From Hydrogenophaga pseudoflava NBRC 102511 (GTDB taxonomy: Bacteria; Pseudomonadota; Gammaproteobacteria; Burkholderiales; Burkholderiaceae_C): 64,000 nt of DNA. Under the pieces are notes generated by a model. That model did not search any database, had not been told where the DNA came from, and was given only the letters and a program-made list of their open reading frames with translations. How positions within the stretch are numbered: the first letter of the stretch is position 1; each line of letters starts with the position of its first letter. Both the position numbers and the translations under genes were made by a program. The stretch covers positions 1-64,000 of the forward strand of contig NZ_BCWQ01000008.1 of NCBI RefSeq assembly GCF_001592285.1, read 5' to 3'. Positions 1 through 9,899 of this stretch are shown in pieces.

Positions 1-857
1 CGCCATGGCGGCAGTTCAAAGCCAAAGGTGGAGCGAAACAGGGTGGTGTCCAAGCGCGAATTCGTCGGGCGTCGGGCTGCCGTGGGGTACTGGTCGGAGC
101 CGATGGGGTGTACTTCGTTGGGAGTGACGCGCAGGGCGTGTCCCGTGCGCAGTGCGTACCCGATCACGAAGCGGGCGTAGTCGCACCAGCTGGTTTCCCC
201 TCCGGCCGTTGCGTGGTAGAGGCCGTAGGGGAAAGGCTCCGTGCCCGTACGTTGCAGCTGGCGCACCAGATGCGCGGTCACATCGGCGATCAGCGCGGCA
301 GAGGTGGGTGCCCCGAATTGGTCGCTGACCACGCGCAACTCGTCGCGCTCGGCCGCCAGGCGGAGCATGGTTTTGGCGAAGTTGTTTCCGTGAGCTCCGA
401 CCACCCAGCTGGTGCGCAGCACGATGTGCCGCGGAGTGCTGCGCATCAAGGCCAGCTCGCCATCGCGCTTGCTGCGCCCATAGGCCCCCAGAGGGGCGGT
501 CGGATCCGTTTCCACGTATGGCGTGGCCTTGTGGCCGTCAAAAACGTAGTCGGTGGAGTAGTGGATGACTGCGGCGCCCAGACGCGCGGCTTCCTCACCC
601 ATGACGCCGGGGGCGATGGCATTGACCGCGGTGGCGAGTTGCCCGCCGGCTTCATCTTCGGCACGATCCACCGCGGTGTACGCGGCAGGATTGACGATAA
701 GGTCCGGGCACGAGGCTCTGATCAGGGCTCGCAGCGCCTGTTCGTCGGCCAGGTCGCAGTCGCTTGAATCCACTGCATGAACGGTGCCCAGTGGCGCCAG
801 GGCTCTCTGCAACTCAAACCCGACCTGGCCGTTTTTGCCGGTCAGGAGAATCTTCAT
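1..857 (-). CDS. rfbD: dTDP-4-dehydrorhamnose reductase (C-terminus beyond window edge)
   Basis: Reduces dTDP-4-dehydro-L-rhamnose to dTDP-L-rhamnose, the last step of activated rhamnose synthesis in the cytoplasm. I translated it from the ATG at 857 down to the left edge: 285 residues without a stop. It starts [13 protein letters not shown], a Rossmann nucleotide-binding loop of the RmlD type. It then has STDYVFDG around residue 103 and the catalytic Tyr-x-x-x-Lys as YGRSK. The family is usually about 295-300 aa, so only the last residues are missing. The ATG overlaps the rfbB stop by 4 bp (ATGA), so the two genes are translationally coupled; rfbA and rfbC may lie further left. The large opposite-strand frame over this stretch is a shadow. 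Confidence 0.93.
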   Translation of the reverse strand, partial: MKILLTGKNGQVGFELQRALAPLGTVHAVDSSDCDLADEQALRALIRASCPDLIVNPAAYTAVDRAEDEAGGQLATAVNAIAPGVMGEEAARLGAAVIHYSTDYVFDGHKATPYVETDPTAPLGAYGRSKRDGELALMRSTPRHIVLRTSWVVGAHGNNFAKTMLRLAAERDELRVVSDQFGAPTSAALIADVTAHLVRQLQRTGTEPFPYGLYHATAGGETSWCDYARFVIGYALRTGHALRVTPNEVHPIGSDQYPTAARRPTNSRLDTTLFRSTFGFELPPW

Positions 858-1918
858 GCAAGCGCTCCGTACTGCTGGCCGATCCAGTTCCGGTAGTCGC
901 CGCTTTGCACGTGCGCCACCCAGTCGGGATGGTCCAGGTACCACTGCACGGTCTTGCGGATGCCGGTGTCGAAGGTTTCGGCAGGCTTCCAGCCCAGTTC
1001 GCGGTGAATCTTGGTTGCGTCGATGGCGTAGCGGCGGTCGTGGCCCGGCCGGTCCTTCACGTAGGTGATCTGCGTGGCATAGGACTGGCCGTCGGCACGG
1101 GGGCGCAGATCGTCCAGCAACGCGCAGACCGTCTTGACGATCTCGATGTTCGGCTTTTCGTTCCAGCCGCCCACGTTGTATGTTTCACCAGTCGCTCCGG
1201 CTTCGAGCACGCGGCGGATCGCACTGCAGTGGTCCTTGACGAACAACCAGTCGCGCACCTGCATGCCGTCGCCGTAGACCGGCAGTGGCTTGCCGGCCAG
1301 GGCGTTGACGATCATCAGCGGGATCAGCTTCTCGGGGAAGTGGTAGGGACCGTAATTGTTCGAACAGTTGGTGGTCAGCACCGGCAGACCGTAGGTGTGG
1401 TGGTAGGCGCGCACCAGGTGGTCGCTGGCCGCCTTGGAGGCCGAGTAGGGGCTGTTGGGCGTGTAGGGTGTGGTCTCGGTGAACGGAGCATCGTTCGGGC
1501 CGAGCGTGCCGTAGACCTCGTCGGTCGAGACGTGCAGGAACCGGAAAGCAGCCCTGGCTTCACCTTCAAGAGAACCCCAATACGCACGCACAGACTCCAG
1601 CAGGTGGAAGGTGCCGACGACGTTGGTCTGGATGAAGTCCTCCGGTCCGTGAATGGATCGGTCGACGTGGCTTTCTGCAGCGAAGTTCACCACTGCCCTG
1701 GGCTTGTGTTCGGCCAGCAGGCGGTCAACAAGGGAGCGATCGCCGATGTCACCCTGAACGAAGATGTGTCCGGGGTTGCCCTGCAGGCTGGCCAGGTTCT
1801 CGGGGTTGCCGGCATAGGTCAGCTTGTCCAGATTCACGACGGGTTCCTGGGACTGTGCGACCCAGTCGAGCACGAAGTTCGCGCCAATAAAGCCTGCGGC
1901 GCCGGTAACCAGAATCAT
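854..1918 (-). CDS. rfbB: dTDP-glucose 4,6-dehydratase
   Basis: Converts dTDP-glucose to dTDP-4-keto-6-deoxyglucose, the second step of dTDP-rhamnose synthesis. The 354-residue protein is a typical extended SDR enzyme: TGAAGFIG at the N-terminus binds NAD, STDEVYG supplies the active-site Asp/Glu pair, and YSASK is the Tyr-x-x-x-Lys catalytic pair. I chose the ATG at 1918 (MILVTG) because AGGAGAA lies just upstream; the frame stays open 17 codons further but without family similarity. The stop overlaps the rfbD start. It is separated by about 100 bp from the glycosyltransferase genes upstream, which could be the rhamnose users. Confidence 0.95.
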   Translation of the reverse strand: MILVTGAAGFIGANFVLDWVAQSQEPVVNLDKLTYAGNPENLASLQGNPGHIFVQGDIGDRSLVDRLLAEHKPRAVVNFAAESHVDRSIHGPEDFIQTNVVGTFHLLESVRAYWGSLEGEARAAFRFLHVSTDEVYGTLGPNDAPFTETTPYTPNSPYSASKAASDHLVRAYHHTYGLPVLTTNCSNNYGPYHFPEKLIPLMIVNALAGKPLPVYGDGMQVRDWLFVKDHCSAIRRVLEAGATGETYNVGGWNEKPNIEIVKTVCALLDDLRPRADGQSYATQITYVKDRPGHDRRYAIDATKIHRELGWKPAETFDTGIRKTVQWYLDHPDWVAHVQSGDYRNWIGQQYGALA

Positions 1919-2016
1919 CTTTTCTCCTGCTTGGTGTGTCGGGCGAGATCGTGGAAGTCCGTCACCCACCCATCGGGATGGAGCGGCTCTGAAGGGCTTG
2001 CGTCTTGAAAGGGTGG

Positions 2017-2748
2017 CTATACCAGTGGCAGGCGGCCCAGGTGCTTGCCAAAGTAGCGTGCCATGCTCGCAGCATGCCAGCGCATGTACCGGAAGCTGTG
2101 CCGGCTGGCGCGCTGGGCCTCATGCACCACCGTGACCCCCGGATCGCACATCACTTTCCAGCCCGATTTCCACAGCCGGGCGCAGATGTCCACATCCTCA
2201 TAGTAGAGGTGGAATTTAGCATCAAAACCTCCCACATCCCGAAACGCCTGGGCGCGAAACAGCAGGAACATCCCTGCGACCCATTCGACCGGGCGGGCAT
2301 CCGACTGGGGCATGAGGTGGTAGCGACCATCGTTCACGCCAGCGAGTTTCTGCGCCAGGTTCCAGGGGGTGGGAAAGCGCCGCGCGTTGTCCTCAGGCTG
2401 TCCGGCCGGGCCGAGCACCAGCGGAGCCACCAGCCCCACTGTAGGGTCTTGCATTGCGGCCAGGAGGCCCGGGAACGGGTTGATCGGCAAACGGATGTCG
2501 GGATTCGCTACGCAGTAGAACGCTTGTTCGCATCCCTCAAAGGCCTGGTTGTGGTTGCCCGCAAACCCCAACGGCAACGGGTTGTGGTGCGCGAGGACAG
2601 TCAAGCCGGGTGGTGGGTGCATGGGCGCGTCCGGGATGTTTTCCGTGACCACCAGTTCAGCCACTTCGTGTGTTCCGGTCAGGTCCTGCAGGAACTGGTT
2701 GGCCAGCCGGGCCTGGCCGTGGCTGACCATGGACAGGCGGATGCTCAC
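2017..2748 (-). CDS. family 2 glycosyltransferase, rhamnosyltransferase-like
   Basis: Probably adds a sugar, plausibly rhamnose, to a lipid-linked oligosaccharide at the inner face of the membrane. The 243-residue GT-A protein has the WbbL-type pattern: [10 protein letters not shown], then the nucleotide-sugar binding [10 protein letters not shown], and the later acidic [16 protein letters not shown] block. The start is GTG, and its GTGA overlaps the stop of the next upstream glycosyltransferase. At 243 aa it is short for the family (often 280-310), and the extreme N-terminal strand is reduced. The acceptor and donor cannot be read from sequence; rhamnose is inferred from the nearby rfbBD. 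Confidence 0.82.
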   Translation of the reverse strand: MSIRLSMVSHGQARLANQFLQDLTGTHEVAELVVTENIPDAPMHPPPGLTVLAHHNPLPLGFAGNHNQAFEGCEQAFYCVANPDIRLPINPFPGLLAAMQDPTVGLVAPLVLGPAGQPEDNARRFPTPWNLAQKLAGVNDGRYHLMPQSDARPVEWVAGMFLLFRAQAFRDVGGFDAKFHLYYEDVDICARLWKSGWKVMCDPGVTVVHEAQRASRHSFRYMRWHAASMARYFGKHLGRLPLV

Positions 2749-3704
2749 AGGCGCCTCAGCACTCGGTAGATCAGGCGCTGCAGGGGCGGAAAAGGCAGCG
2801 ACAGCTGGGATGCGAGCCAGGTGGTAAGCCGCTGGCGGGCGGTCAGCTCACCGCCGAAACGTACCAAGAAGCCACGCGCCTGGCGGGCGTTGAGGCGAAA
2901 GATCTCGCCGTGCCGGTCGTCGAACAAGCGGTGCACGATGGTTTTGAAGGCCACGGGCTTGTCTCGCGCCTTGGCGCCGATGGCATTGCTGGCGTGCTGG
3001 CGGTAGTCGATCAGCGACTGGTTCAGGTAGGTCCGGCTGCCCAGGGCGCTGGCCACCAGCGACAGCCACCAGTCGTGCATGATGGCTTCGGGAGGGACCG
3101 GCAGGGCTTTCTCCAGCAGAGCCCGGTTCATCAGGCTGGTGCAGCCGGTCAGCGTGTTGCTCAGGAGCTGGGCCGAGAGGCTGCTGAGGTCGGGGCGCAG
3201 GCCCTGGTAGCGGGCCATCGAAGGAGCGATCTCACGTCCGTCTTCTTCAATGACGCGCAGGTCGCTGTGCACGAGGGCGGGTGCTCCTGGGCGTGCGTGC
3301 TCAAGCGATTGAATGGCTTTGAGTCCGATGAGCAGTTTGTCGTGGTGCCAGACATCGTCCTGATCGGAGAGTGCAATGTAGTTCGCTCTTCCGAGGCCGT
3401 TTGGCTCCAGGTCCAGTGCCTGTCGCATGAGGCATGAGAAATTGCCGCTGGCGCCCAGGTTGCCCAGATCGTCCTCGACCACCGTGATGCGCTCGGGCCA
3501 GCGCAGCCGGAGTTCGTGCAGCAGTCCGGGTGATCCATCGCCAGAGCCGTCGTCTCGGCACAGGAGGTGGGTGCTCACGCCGCTCTGGTTCAGGATGGAC
3601 TCCACCTGTTGCGTGAGGAAGCGCTGGCCGTTGTACACCGGCAGCAGCACCAGCACCCAGGGTGAAGCAGGGTCAGAAAAAGTAGGAACGGGAGACTGGC
3701 TCAT
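2745..3704 (-). CDS. family 2 glycosyltransferase
   Basis: A 319-residue GT-A glycosyltransferase of the polysaccharide block. The N-terminal domain shows VLLPVYNGQRFL, then CRDDGSGDGS and the donor/metal site ALSDQDDVWH around residue 115. The C-terminal half has the DYRQHASNAIG signature shared with the neighbour at 3736-4689, so the two look like diverged paralogues adding consecutive residues. It has no membrane segments and should act at the cytoplasmic face. It is coupled to the downstream gene by a 4-bp overlap. Donor and acceptor are unknown. Confidence 0.85.
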   Translation of the reverse strand: MSQSPVPTFSDPASPWVLVLLPVYNGQRFLTQQVESILNQSGVSTHLLCRDDGSGDGSPGLLHELRLRWPERITVVEDDLGNLGASGNFSCLMRQALDLEPNGLGRANYIALSDQDDVWHHDKLLIGLKAIQSLEHARPGAPALVHSDLRVIEEDGREIAPSMARYQGLRPDLSSLSAQLLSNTLTGCTSLMNRALLEKALPVPPEAIMHDWWLSLVASALGSRTYLNQSLIDYRQHASNAIGAKARDKPVAFKTIVHRLFDDRHGEIFRLNARQARGFLVRFGGELTARQRLTTWLASQLSLPFPPLQRLIYRVLRRL

Positions 3705-3735
3705 GGAGAGTGATGGGTGGACCGCCGGGGCCAGG

Positions 3736-4689
3736 TCAAAGCTGGTTGAGGGCCAGGCCCAGCCAGAACGAGGCGCGGCCGGAACGGGTCTGCCGCCAGA
3801 GGCCGCTGTGGCGTCCGGCTTGCATGCGCCCGATCAGATCGGGGCGGCGGCGCATGTCCTGGAACTTGCGCAGCACATCCAGCGCCTTGGGCTGCAGTTC
3901 ATTGGCGATGTCGTTCATGGCCGCTTCCGTCTGATCGCCCCAGGTGCGGTACTGCCCCTTGAACAGCATGCCCATGCGCAGCACCTTGTCCCAGGAGCGG
4001 CCCTGCGATCCGATCAGGTTGTCGGCATGCTGGCGGTAGAGCAGACAGGGCTCCGGATCGAAGTGCATCTGCCCGCCGCAGCCGGTGACGACTTGGTATG
4101 CCGTCCAGTCGTGCAGGACCGAATGCTCGGGTTTGACCCGGCGCATCAGCCGCAGCAGGGGCTGGTTGAACACCATGGTGTTGCCGCTGGCGACGTTCTG
4201 CAGCAGGGCGTTGCCGAAGCCCAGGGGGCGTTGTGGCAGGCGGCTCACGCCGATGGGCTCCAGTCGCTCGTTGACCAGGCGGGTGCGCGCCGCATACAGC
4301 GCCGGCTGGCCCGTGGTCGGCCGCAGGGCCCGCAGTGCGTCCACGGCGCGGGAGAGCTTTTCCGGTAGCCAGACGTCGTCCTGGTCGCTGAACGCGATCA
4401 GGTCGTGGTTGGACGTGGGTTCGACGGTGCGCAGGAGGTGGAAGAAGTTGGCGGTGGAGCGCCGCCCGGGTCCTTTGACGAGCCGGATGCGGTGGTCCCC
4501 GTGCTTGTCCGCGAAGGCTTCGCACAGACGCACGGTGTCGTCCGTCGATCCGTCGTCGCTGACGGTCAGCGTCCAGTTGGGGTGGGTCTGGCCTGCGATC
4601 GACTCCAGCTGCTCACGGATGTACCTGCCACCCTGGTAGGACGCCAGCAGCACATGAACGCAGGGCGCGGCACCGGACGCTTCACTCAT
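3736..4689 (-). CDS. family 2 glycosyltransferase
   Basis: A 317-residue GT-A glycosyltransferase. Motifs in order are VLLASYQGGRYI, SDDGSTDDT, FSDQDDVWLPEK (donor and metal binding) and LLYRQHADNLIG near the end of the fold. The ATG at 4689 is preferred because upstream codons are the other-frame part of the next gene and have no family match. Its start overlaps the stop of the family 4 glycosyltransferase (ATGA). Together with 2745-3704 it forms a pair of related enzymes, which suggests a repeat unit with two chemically similar linkages. The specific sugar is not determinable. Confidence 0.86.
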   Translation of the reverse strand: MSEASGAAPCVHVLLASYQGGRYIREQLESIAGQTHPNWTLTVSDDGSTDDTVRLCEAFADKHGDHRIRLVKGPGRRSTANFFHLLRTVEPTSNHDLIAFSDQDDVWLPEKLSRAVDALRALRPTTGQPALYAARTRLVNERLEPIGVSRLPQRPLGFGNALLQNVASGNTMVFNQPLLRLMRRVKPEHSVLHDWTAYQVVTGCGGQMHFDPEPCLLYRQHADNLIGSQGRSWDKVLRMGMLFKGQYRTWGDQTEAAMNDIANELQPKALDVLRKFQDMRRRPDLIGRMQAGRHSGLWRQTRSGRASFWLGLALNQL

Positions 4690-5756
4690 TCGACGGTGCG
4701 TCGCGTACCCAGCACCTCGTGCAGGATCGCGGTGAAGCGTTTTCCGAAGGTCTCGGTGGCGCACTGCTGCCTGAACACCTTGTGGCCGGCGGCCGCGATG
4801 CGATGGCGCAGCGGCTCGTCGTTCTTGAGGCGCAGGATGGCATCGGCCAGCGCCTGAGGATCGGCGGGGTTCACCAGCAGCACGCTTTCGCCGTCCTTGA
4901 GCAGCTCCTGAACGGGCTCGTTGCGGCTGGTGATCAGGGGTTTGCCCACGCCGATCGCCTCGACGACCTTGTTGGTCAGCACCAGCTTGGCGCGCTCGTT
5001 GTCGCCGAAGATCCCCAGGCACACATCGGCCCGGGACATCAGCTCGGCCAGCTTGGCGTATGGCACTGGGTCCAGAAACTTCACATGCGGCAGGCCAAGT
5101 TCGCGGGCCAGTTGCATGTCCTCTTCGTAGGTCAGGCCTTTGCCCACTATCTGGAACTTCACACCATGTGGTTCCAGCAGCTTGGCGGCCTTGAGGATGT
5201 GACGCACGCCATGGAACGGGATGTATTCGCCATGGAAGTGCACGAGGAACTCGCCATCAGCGGGCCGCAAAGGCCCCGGCTTGATCACGCTGTCGTCCAC
5301 GGCCAGGAAGAGCCGGCGGAACTTGCTGGTCTCGGTGTGGATGGTGCGCCCGAAATGGCCGATGACGTGGTGGCTGTCCAGGATGGATAGCTTCGTCATC
5401 TTGTAGGACAGCCAGTCGCTGAGGCCATAGATGCGGGCCTTGAACGAGCCGGGGGCCGCCTTCTCCCGGTCGAACACCATCGTGTCGTACGTGGTGATGT
5501 ACATGTCGAACAGGATGGGCTTCCAGGTCAGCAGCCGCACCAGCGGCGCGAGCAACTGGCCGTAGAAACCCACCACAACCGCATCACAGCGGGGGGCGTT
5601 CAGTAGGGTCTTGAGCAACAGGCCCGGGTAGTGCTTGAATGACTTGTTGGGCGGCAGGCATTCGATCACCTCAAAGCCGTTCTGGCGCATGGCGTTGAGC
5701 ACGATGCGGGTGCGTGAGTAGGCGGCCTCCCGTCCGGCGACATACAGGATTTTCAT
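4686..5756 (-). CDS. family 4 glycosyltransferase (GT-B fold)
   Basis: A 356-residue retaining glycosyltransferase of the GT-B type. The C-terminal Rossmann domain shows VHFHGEYIPFHGV, FQIVGKGLTYEED, a RADVCLGIFGDNERA segment and the family signature KVVEAIGVGKPLITS, where the glutamate contacts the donor sugar. The N-terminal half (KILYVAGREAAYSRTRIVLNAM) is the acceptor domain. I start at the ATG at 5756; a TTG one codon upstream is less likely. It begins the run of four overlapping glycosyltransferase genes and lies just downstream of the GDSL esterase gene. Substrates are unknown. Confidence 0.85.
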   Translation of the reverse strand: MKILYVAGREAAYSRTRIVLNAMRQNGFEVIECLPPNKSFKHYPGLLLKTLLNAPRCDAVVVGFYGQLLAPLVRLLTWKPILFDMYITTYDTMVFDREKAAPGSFKARIYGLSDWLSYKMTKLSILDSHHVIGHFGRTIHTETSKFRRLFLAVDDSVIKPGPLRPADGEFLVHFHGEYIPFHGVRHILKAAKLLEPHGVKFQIVGKGLTYEEDMQLARELGLPHVKFLDPVPYAKLAELMSRADVCLGIFGDNERAKLVLTNKVVEAIGVGKPLITSRNEPVQELLKDGESVLLVNPADPQALADAILRLKNDEPLRHRIAAAGHKVFRQQCATETFGKRFTAILHEVLGTRRTVE

Positions 5757-5766
5757 CAAGGGCGGA

Positions 5767-7563
5767 TCAGAAGCGGAGGTTGGCCTTGAACACCACGCTC
5801 TGTGTCTTGCGCACGTCCTGCAATTGGGCGCCGTAGGTGGCGCTGAACTGGAGGTGGCGAGCCACGTCCATGGTGGCCTGCAGACCCAGCTGCGTGCGCT
5901 CGACCTTGGACAGCGGGAAAATCTCGCGCTGCACGACGTTGGGAGAGCCCGACTCGCGCATCGACACGGTCACGGTGTCGCGCGACAGGCTGGAGGTGTG
6001 GTGCAGGCTGCCGCCGAAACGCAGCTTGCGCTGGCCGCTCAGGCTGATCGGGTCGGTCTGCAGGTCCACGCCGATCCCCGAGAGCCACTCGTTGACCCGG
6101 TTGGAGCTGAACAGCACGTCGGTTGTGTAGAGGGTGGAGGTCAGGGCAGGGTCGAGACTGTGCGACTGGTTGGTCAGAGACACCCAGGGTGTGACGCTGA
6201 AGAAGTCGCCACGCATCGGGTAACGCATCTTGTTCTCGAACGACCAGGTGCTGCCGCGCTGGCGGTTTTCCAGCGTGCGGCGGACCAGACCGTCTTGTGC
6301 GTGGCTGGAAAAACTCAGGTCCAGGTGGGAGACCTGGCTGCTCATCACCCAGCCCGACACCGGCTTGTTCCAGTACAGCGACACGGCGTCGGAGGTGTAC
6401 TGCTTGGAGTTGCGCATCTCGGTGGTGGACAGGTACTTGGCCTGGTCCTGCTGGAACACGGCGATGCCCATGCGGCTGCTCTGGGCGTTGTCGGCCGATC
6501 CGACGCGCATGTCGAAGGCCAGGCCGGTCGGCGCAGAGCCTTGCGGCGTCTGGGCGAACGGCTGGAACACCCGGCTGTTGCGTGCGTTGAACTGGAAGGC
6601 ATCGCCCTCTCGCAGGCCCAGCGGCAGCAACCTGAAGCCAGGCTGCAGGGTCTTCTGTTCGGCCATGGACAGCACCAGCGTGCCGTTGTCGATGTCCTGG
6701 TTGATGCGCCCGGCCGAGTCGGCGCCGGCGCTCACGCTGTTGGCCCAGTCCCAGCCGCGGGTCAGGTAGTGCTGATAGACGCGGGTGATGATGTCCTGAC
6801 CACGGTTGCCGAAGTGGGTGGCGTCGTGGTAGAGCGTGTCCACTGCCGAGCGGGAGGGGTTGGCCGTCGAGACGTTGTTGAAGCCGAATTTGCCGGGTTC
6901 GTTGAAGACGCGCTGGAACACGGTGTACATGTCCACCGCGATCACGTTGGGTGTGGCGTTGGCCACCGAAGCGATGTAGTTGTTCCAGCCAATCACCTGC
7001 TGGGAGGCAAGCGACGACACGCCCGGTCCGCGGCCCCAGTCGTGCAGCTGGGTGACAAACAGTCGGCGGTTGTCGGCCGCGGCGCCGGCCGCGATCAGGC
7101 GGGCCACGCCGTCGGAGTAGCCTTTTTTGGCGTTGGTGAGGTTGTTGTCCGGAGAGCCGTTGCGGCCCATGTCGTTGTGGCCCAGGTAGACCACGGTCAG
7201 GTCGCCGTCGCCAATCGCGCTGCCCCGGCTCTGCCAGTTGTCGATCTGCTTGTCGAAGGCGCGGGCTTCGCCGTAGCTGGCGCGTGCACCACCCAGCGCG
7301 TAGATGTCGGATTTCGTGACCGTGCCACGGCCCTGCATCTGCGTGGCCCAGTTGATGGTGCCGATGGAGTTCGTGAAGCGCGGATCGGAGTAGCTGTCGC
7401 CGAACACCCGCATGGTGTTCACATGCACCTCGCCCAGCGAGCTGCCGCCGCTGCTGCTGTAGGGGTTGGCGACCGCAGGGGTGGATCCGCCGGAGCTGGC
7501 ACAGCCGGTGATCAGGGCTGTGACCGCCAAGGTCATGGCTGACAGCGCGTGGTGGGACTTCAT
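5767..7563 (-). CDS. SGNH/GDSL esterase with lipoprotein signal and autotransporter-like C-terminus
   Basis: A 598-residue exported hydrolase. Residues 1-21 form a lipoprotein signal (LITGC, Cys21). The SGNH domain follows: FGDSYSD with catalytic Ser57, GHND at 128-131, and DATH with Asp248 and His251, a full serine-hydrolase set. From about residue 300 to the end the protein is rich in alternating strands and ends in a phenylalanine (VVFKANLRF), as outer-membrane barrels do. The layout resembles EstA-type GDSL autotransporters, but with a lipidated N-terminus. GGGGAG lies upstream of the ATG. Between ugd and glycosyltransferase genes, it may act on acyl groups of a surface glycan; this role is inference. 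Confidence 0.78.
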   Translation of the reverse strand: MKSHHALSAMTLAVTALITGCASSGGSTPAVANPYSSSGGSSLGEVHVNTMRVFGDSYSDPRFTNSIGTINWATQMQGRGTVTKSDIYALGGARASYGEARAFDKQIDNWQSRGSAIGDGDLTVVYLGHNDMGRNGSPDNNLTNAKKGYSDGVARLIAAGAAADNRRLFVTQLHDWGRGPGVSSLASQQVIGWNNYIASVANATPNVIAVDMYTVFQRVFNEPGKFGFNNVSTANPSRSAVDTLYHDATHFGNRGQDIITRVYQHYLTRGWDWANSVSAGADSAGRINQDIDNGTLVLSMAEQKTLQPGFRLLPLGLREGDAFQFNARNSRVFQPFAQTPQGSAPTGLAFDMRVGSADNAQSSRMGIAVFQQDQAKYLSTTEMRNSKQYTSDAVSLYWNKPVSGWVMSSQVSHLDLSFSSHAQDGLVRRTLENRQRGSTWSFENKMRYPMRGDFFSVTPWVSLTNQSHSLDPALTSTLYTTDVLFSSNRVNEWLSGIGVDLQTDPISLSGQRKLRFGGSLHHTSSLSRDTVTVSMRESGSPNVVQREIFPLSKVERTQLGLQATMDVARHLQFSATYGAQLQDVRKTQSVVFKANLRF

Positions 7564-7593
7564 GAAGGTTCTCCCCGAAAAGTGTCTGGTGGG

Positions 7594-8760
7594 TCAGTCG
7601 CTGCCGAACAGGTCGCGCGTGTAGACCTTGCCCTGCACATCGGCCAGCACTGGCGTGAGGCGGTTGGTGATGATCACGTCCGATTCCTTCTTGAAGGTTT
7701 CGAGGTCGTTGACCACCGGCGAGTGGAAGAACTCGTCTTCCTGCAGGGCGGGTTCGTAGATGATGACGCGGACGCCTTTGGCCTTGATCCGTTTCATGAT
7801 GCCCTGGATGCTGGAGGACCGGAAGTTGTCCGAGCCCGCCTTCATGATCAGGCGGAACACGCCGACCGTCTTGGGCTTCTGCTTCAGGATGCTCTCGGCG
7901 ATGAAGTCCTTGCGCGTGGTGTTGGACTGGACGATCGCCTGGATCAGGTTTTGCGGCACGTGCTGGTAGTTGGCCAGCATCTGCTTGGTGTCCTTGGGCA
8001 AGCAGTAGCCACCGTAGCCGAAGGACGGGTTGTTGTAGTGGTTGCCGATGCGCGGATCGAGTCCTACGCCCTCGATGATCTGGCGCGAGTCCAGGTTGTG
8101 CGCAGCAGCGTAGGTGTCGAGCTCGTTGAAGTAGGCCACCCGCATGGCCAGATAGGTGTTGGAGAACAGCTTGACCGCCTCGGCTTCGGTCGAATCGACG
8201 AACAGCACCGGAATGTCCTGCTTGCGCGCACCTTCCTTGAGCAGCCCGGCGAAGGTCTCAGCCCGCTCCGAACGCTCGCCCACGATGATGCGTGACGGGT
8301 ACAGGTTGTCGTGCAGGGCCTTGCCTTCGCGCAGGAACTCGGGCGAGAAGAGCAGGTTCTGGCAGCCGGTCTGCTCGCGCAGCTTGGCGGTATAGCCCAC
8401 GGGCACCGTGGACTTGATCACCATCACTGCCTGCGGGTTGATCTGCATCACGTCACGGATCACCGCCTCGACCGACCGCGTGTTGAAGTAGTTGGTCTCG
8501 GGGTCGTAGTCGGTGGGCGTCGCAATGATGACGAAGCTGGCGCCTTCGTAGGCTTCGTGCTTGTCCAGCGTGGCGCGCAGGTTCAGCGGCTGGTGGGCCA
8601 GGAAGTCTTCGATGTCCGCGTCGACGATCGGACTCTTGCGCGCATTGATCAGCGCCACCTTCTCGGGAACGATGTCCAGAGCGACGACTTCGTGGTGCTG
8701 GGACAGCAGCACGGCGTTGGACAGCCCGACGTAGCCGGTGCCAGCAACCGCAATCTTCAT
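7594..8760 (-). CDS. ugd: UDP-glucose 6-dehydrogenase
   Basis: Oxidises UDP-glucose to UDP-glucuronate with two NAD, supplying uronic acid for surface polysaccharide. At 388 residues it matches the short enterobacterial type. Visible are the N-terminal NAD loop [25 protein letters not shown], and the active-site [13 protein letters not shown] with catalytic Cys253. The ATG at 8760 begins [10 protein letters not shown]; codons further upstream do not match the family. It is the first gene of the leftward polysaccharide block in this window. Confidence 0.94.
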   Translation of the reverse strand: MKIAVAGTGYVGLSNAVLLSQHHEVVALDIVPEKVALINARKSPIVDADIEDFLAHQPLNLRATLDKHEAYEGASFVIIATPTDYDPETNYFNTRSVEAVIRDVMQINPQAVMVIKSTVPVGYTAKLREQTGCQNLLFSPEFLREGKALHDNLYPSRIIVGERSERAETFAGLLKEGARKQDIPVLFVDSTEAEAVKLFSNTYLAMRVAYFNELDTYAAAHNLDSRQIIEGVGLDPRIGNHYNNPSFGYGGYCLPKDTKQMLANYQHVPQNLIQAIVQSNTTRKDFIAESILKQKPKTVGVFRLIMKAGSDNFRSSSIQGIMKRIKAKGVRVIIYEPALQEDEFFHSPVVNDLETFKKESDVIITNRLTPVLADVQGKVYTRDLFGSD

Positions 8761-8836
8761 GAGAAACCTTGTGAAAGAGCTAGGCCTAAAACCTTGGAAT
8801 TTTGCCATAGGGGCCTCTGAGACCCTTATGGGTTCC

Positions 8837-9805
8837 TTAGGCCAGGATTCCCAGCGCGAACGGAAGGCTGGCCATGCCCAGCAGTGTGGACAGGGTCACC
8901 AGACCGGCCACATAGGGCCCGTCGTAGCCCATCCGGGCCGCCAGCACGTAGCAGCTGGAGGCCGTCGGCACGGCAGAAAACATCAGCAAGATGGTGGTCT
9001 GTGCCGTGTCGAGGCGGAAGGCCATGGCCAGCCCGAAGGCGAGCAGCGGCATGCCCAGGTGCTTGACGCACAGCACCATCGCGCCGAGTTGCTTGGCCTT
9101 GGTCAGGCTGCCCAGCCGCATACCCGCGCCAGCGGCCATCAGCCCCAGGGCCAGCGAGGCCTGCCCGATGCGGTTGACCGTCGGTTCCAGCCAGGACGGA
9201 ACCGTGAAGCCGAGCAAATTGGCGACGAGCCCGCTGGCGGTGGCGATGATCAGCGGGTTTCGCACCAGCTCGCGGGCGAAGCCCTTGTTGGCGCGGCGGG
9301 CCATCGGCCATACGGCACCCACGTTGAACAATGGCACGCAGACCCCGATCAGCACCGCAATCATCAGCAGCCCCTGGGGGCCGGCGATCTTGTCGGCCAG
9401 TGCCAGGGCGATGAAGGAGTTGAACCGGAACCCCACCTGTGCGCTGGCGGCGTGCAACCGCGGGTCCAGCCGGCGCCCCAGCCAGGGCCAGTGAGGCAGC
9501 GAATAGGACAGCGCGATGCCACAGATGCCCAGTGCCAGGCCGGCCGCCATCAGGCTGGAGGCGGCACCTATGTCCAGCGGGCTCTTGACGATCGAGTGGA
9601 AGAGCAGGACCGGGAACAGGAAGAAATACACCAGGCTTTCCAGTGGCTCCCACACCGTCCGGTTCAGGGCGGTAAAGCGGCAGACCAGGTAGCCGCAGAG
9701 GATCAGCGAAAAGTCCGGAAAGAGCAGTTGGGCAAAGTTCACCGGGCGAGCATAGCGCCCGGACGTGCCTGCTTCCGGGGGTTTGTACTTATGTAGTCTC
9801 CCCAT
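8837..9805 (-). CDS. AEC family transporter
   Basis: A hydrophobic protein of about 320 residues with roughly ten predicted membrane segments, matching the auxin efflux carrier (AEC) family of carboxylate/malonate-type transporters. Typical features are the N-terminal [14 protein letters not shown], a [11 protein letters not shown] segment in the middle, and [19 protein letters not shown] near the C-terminus. The start is uncertain: ATG at 9805 is used, but a GTG at 9742, directly before [10 protein letters not shown], fits the family better. It is divergent from the Bug receptor at 9900, so the two may handle a related organic acid, which is only a guess. Confidence 0.82.
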   Translation of the reverse strand: MGRLHKYKPPEAGTSGRYARPVNFAQLLFPDFSLILCGYLVCRFTALNRTVWEPLESLVYFFLFPVLLFHSIVKSPLDIGAASSLMAAGLALGICGIALSYSLPHWPWLGRRLDPRLHAASAQVGFRFNSFIALALADKIAGPQGLLMIAVLIGVCVPLFNVGAVWPMARRANKGFARELVRNPLIIATASGLVANLLGFTVPSWLEPTVNRIGQASLALGLMAAGAGMRLGSLTKAKQLGAMVLCVKHLGMPLLAFGLAMAFRLDTAQTTILLMFSAVPTASSCYVLAARMGYDGPYVAGLVTLSTLLGMASLPFALGILA

Positions 9806-9899
9806 GGTCAACCGGGTGCAGCCTGTCTACAGTCCCGGGGGGCTGGCAGGGGTAATATGACCGTTGCTATTGTTTTGTGTACAACGAAGGAGAGATCGC

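Noticed and set aside
108..767. 219-codon plus-strand open frame at the left edge
   Set aside because: The minus strand reads as rfbD with NAD and YxxxK motifs through to the edge.
5824..7542. 572-codon plus-strand open frame
   Set aside because: Antisense of the GDSL esterase, which has a signal peptide and full catalytic motifs; the plus frame has neither.
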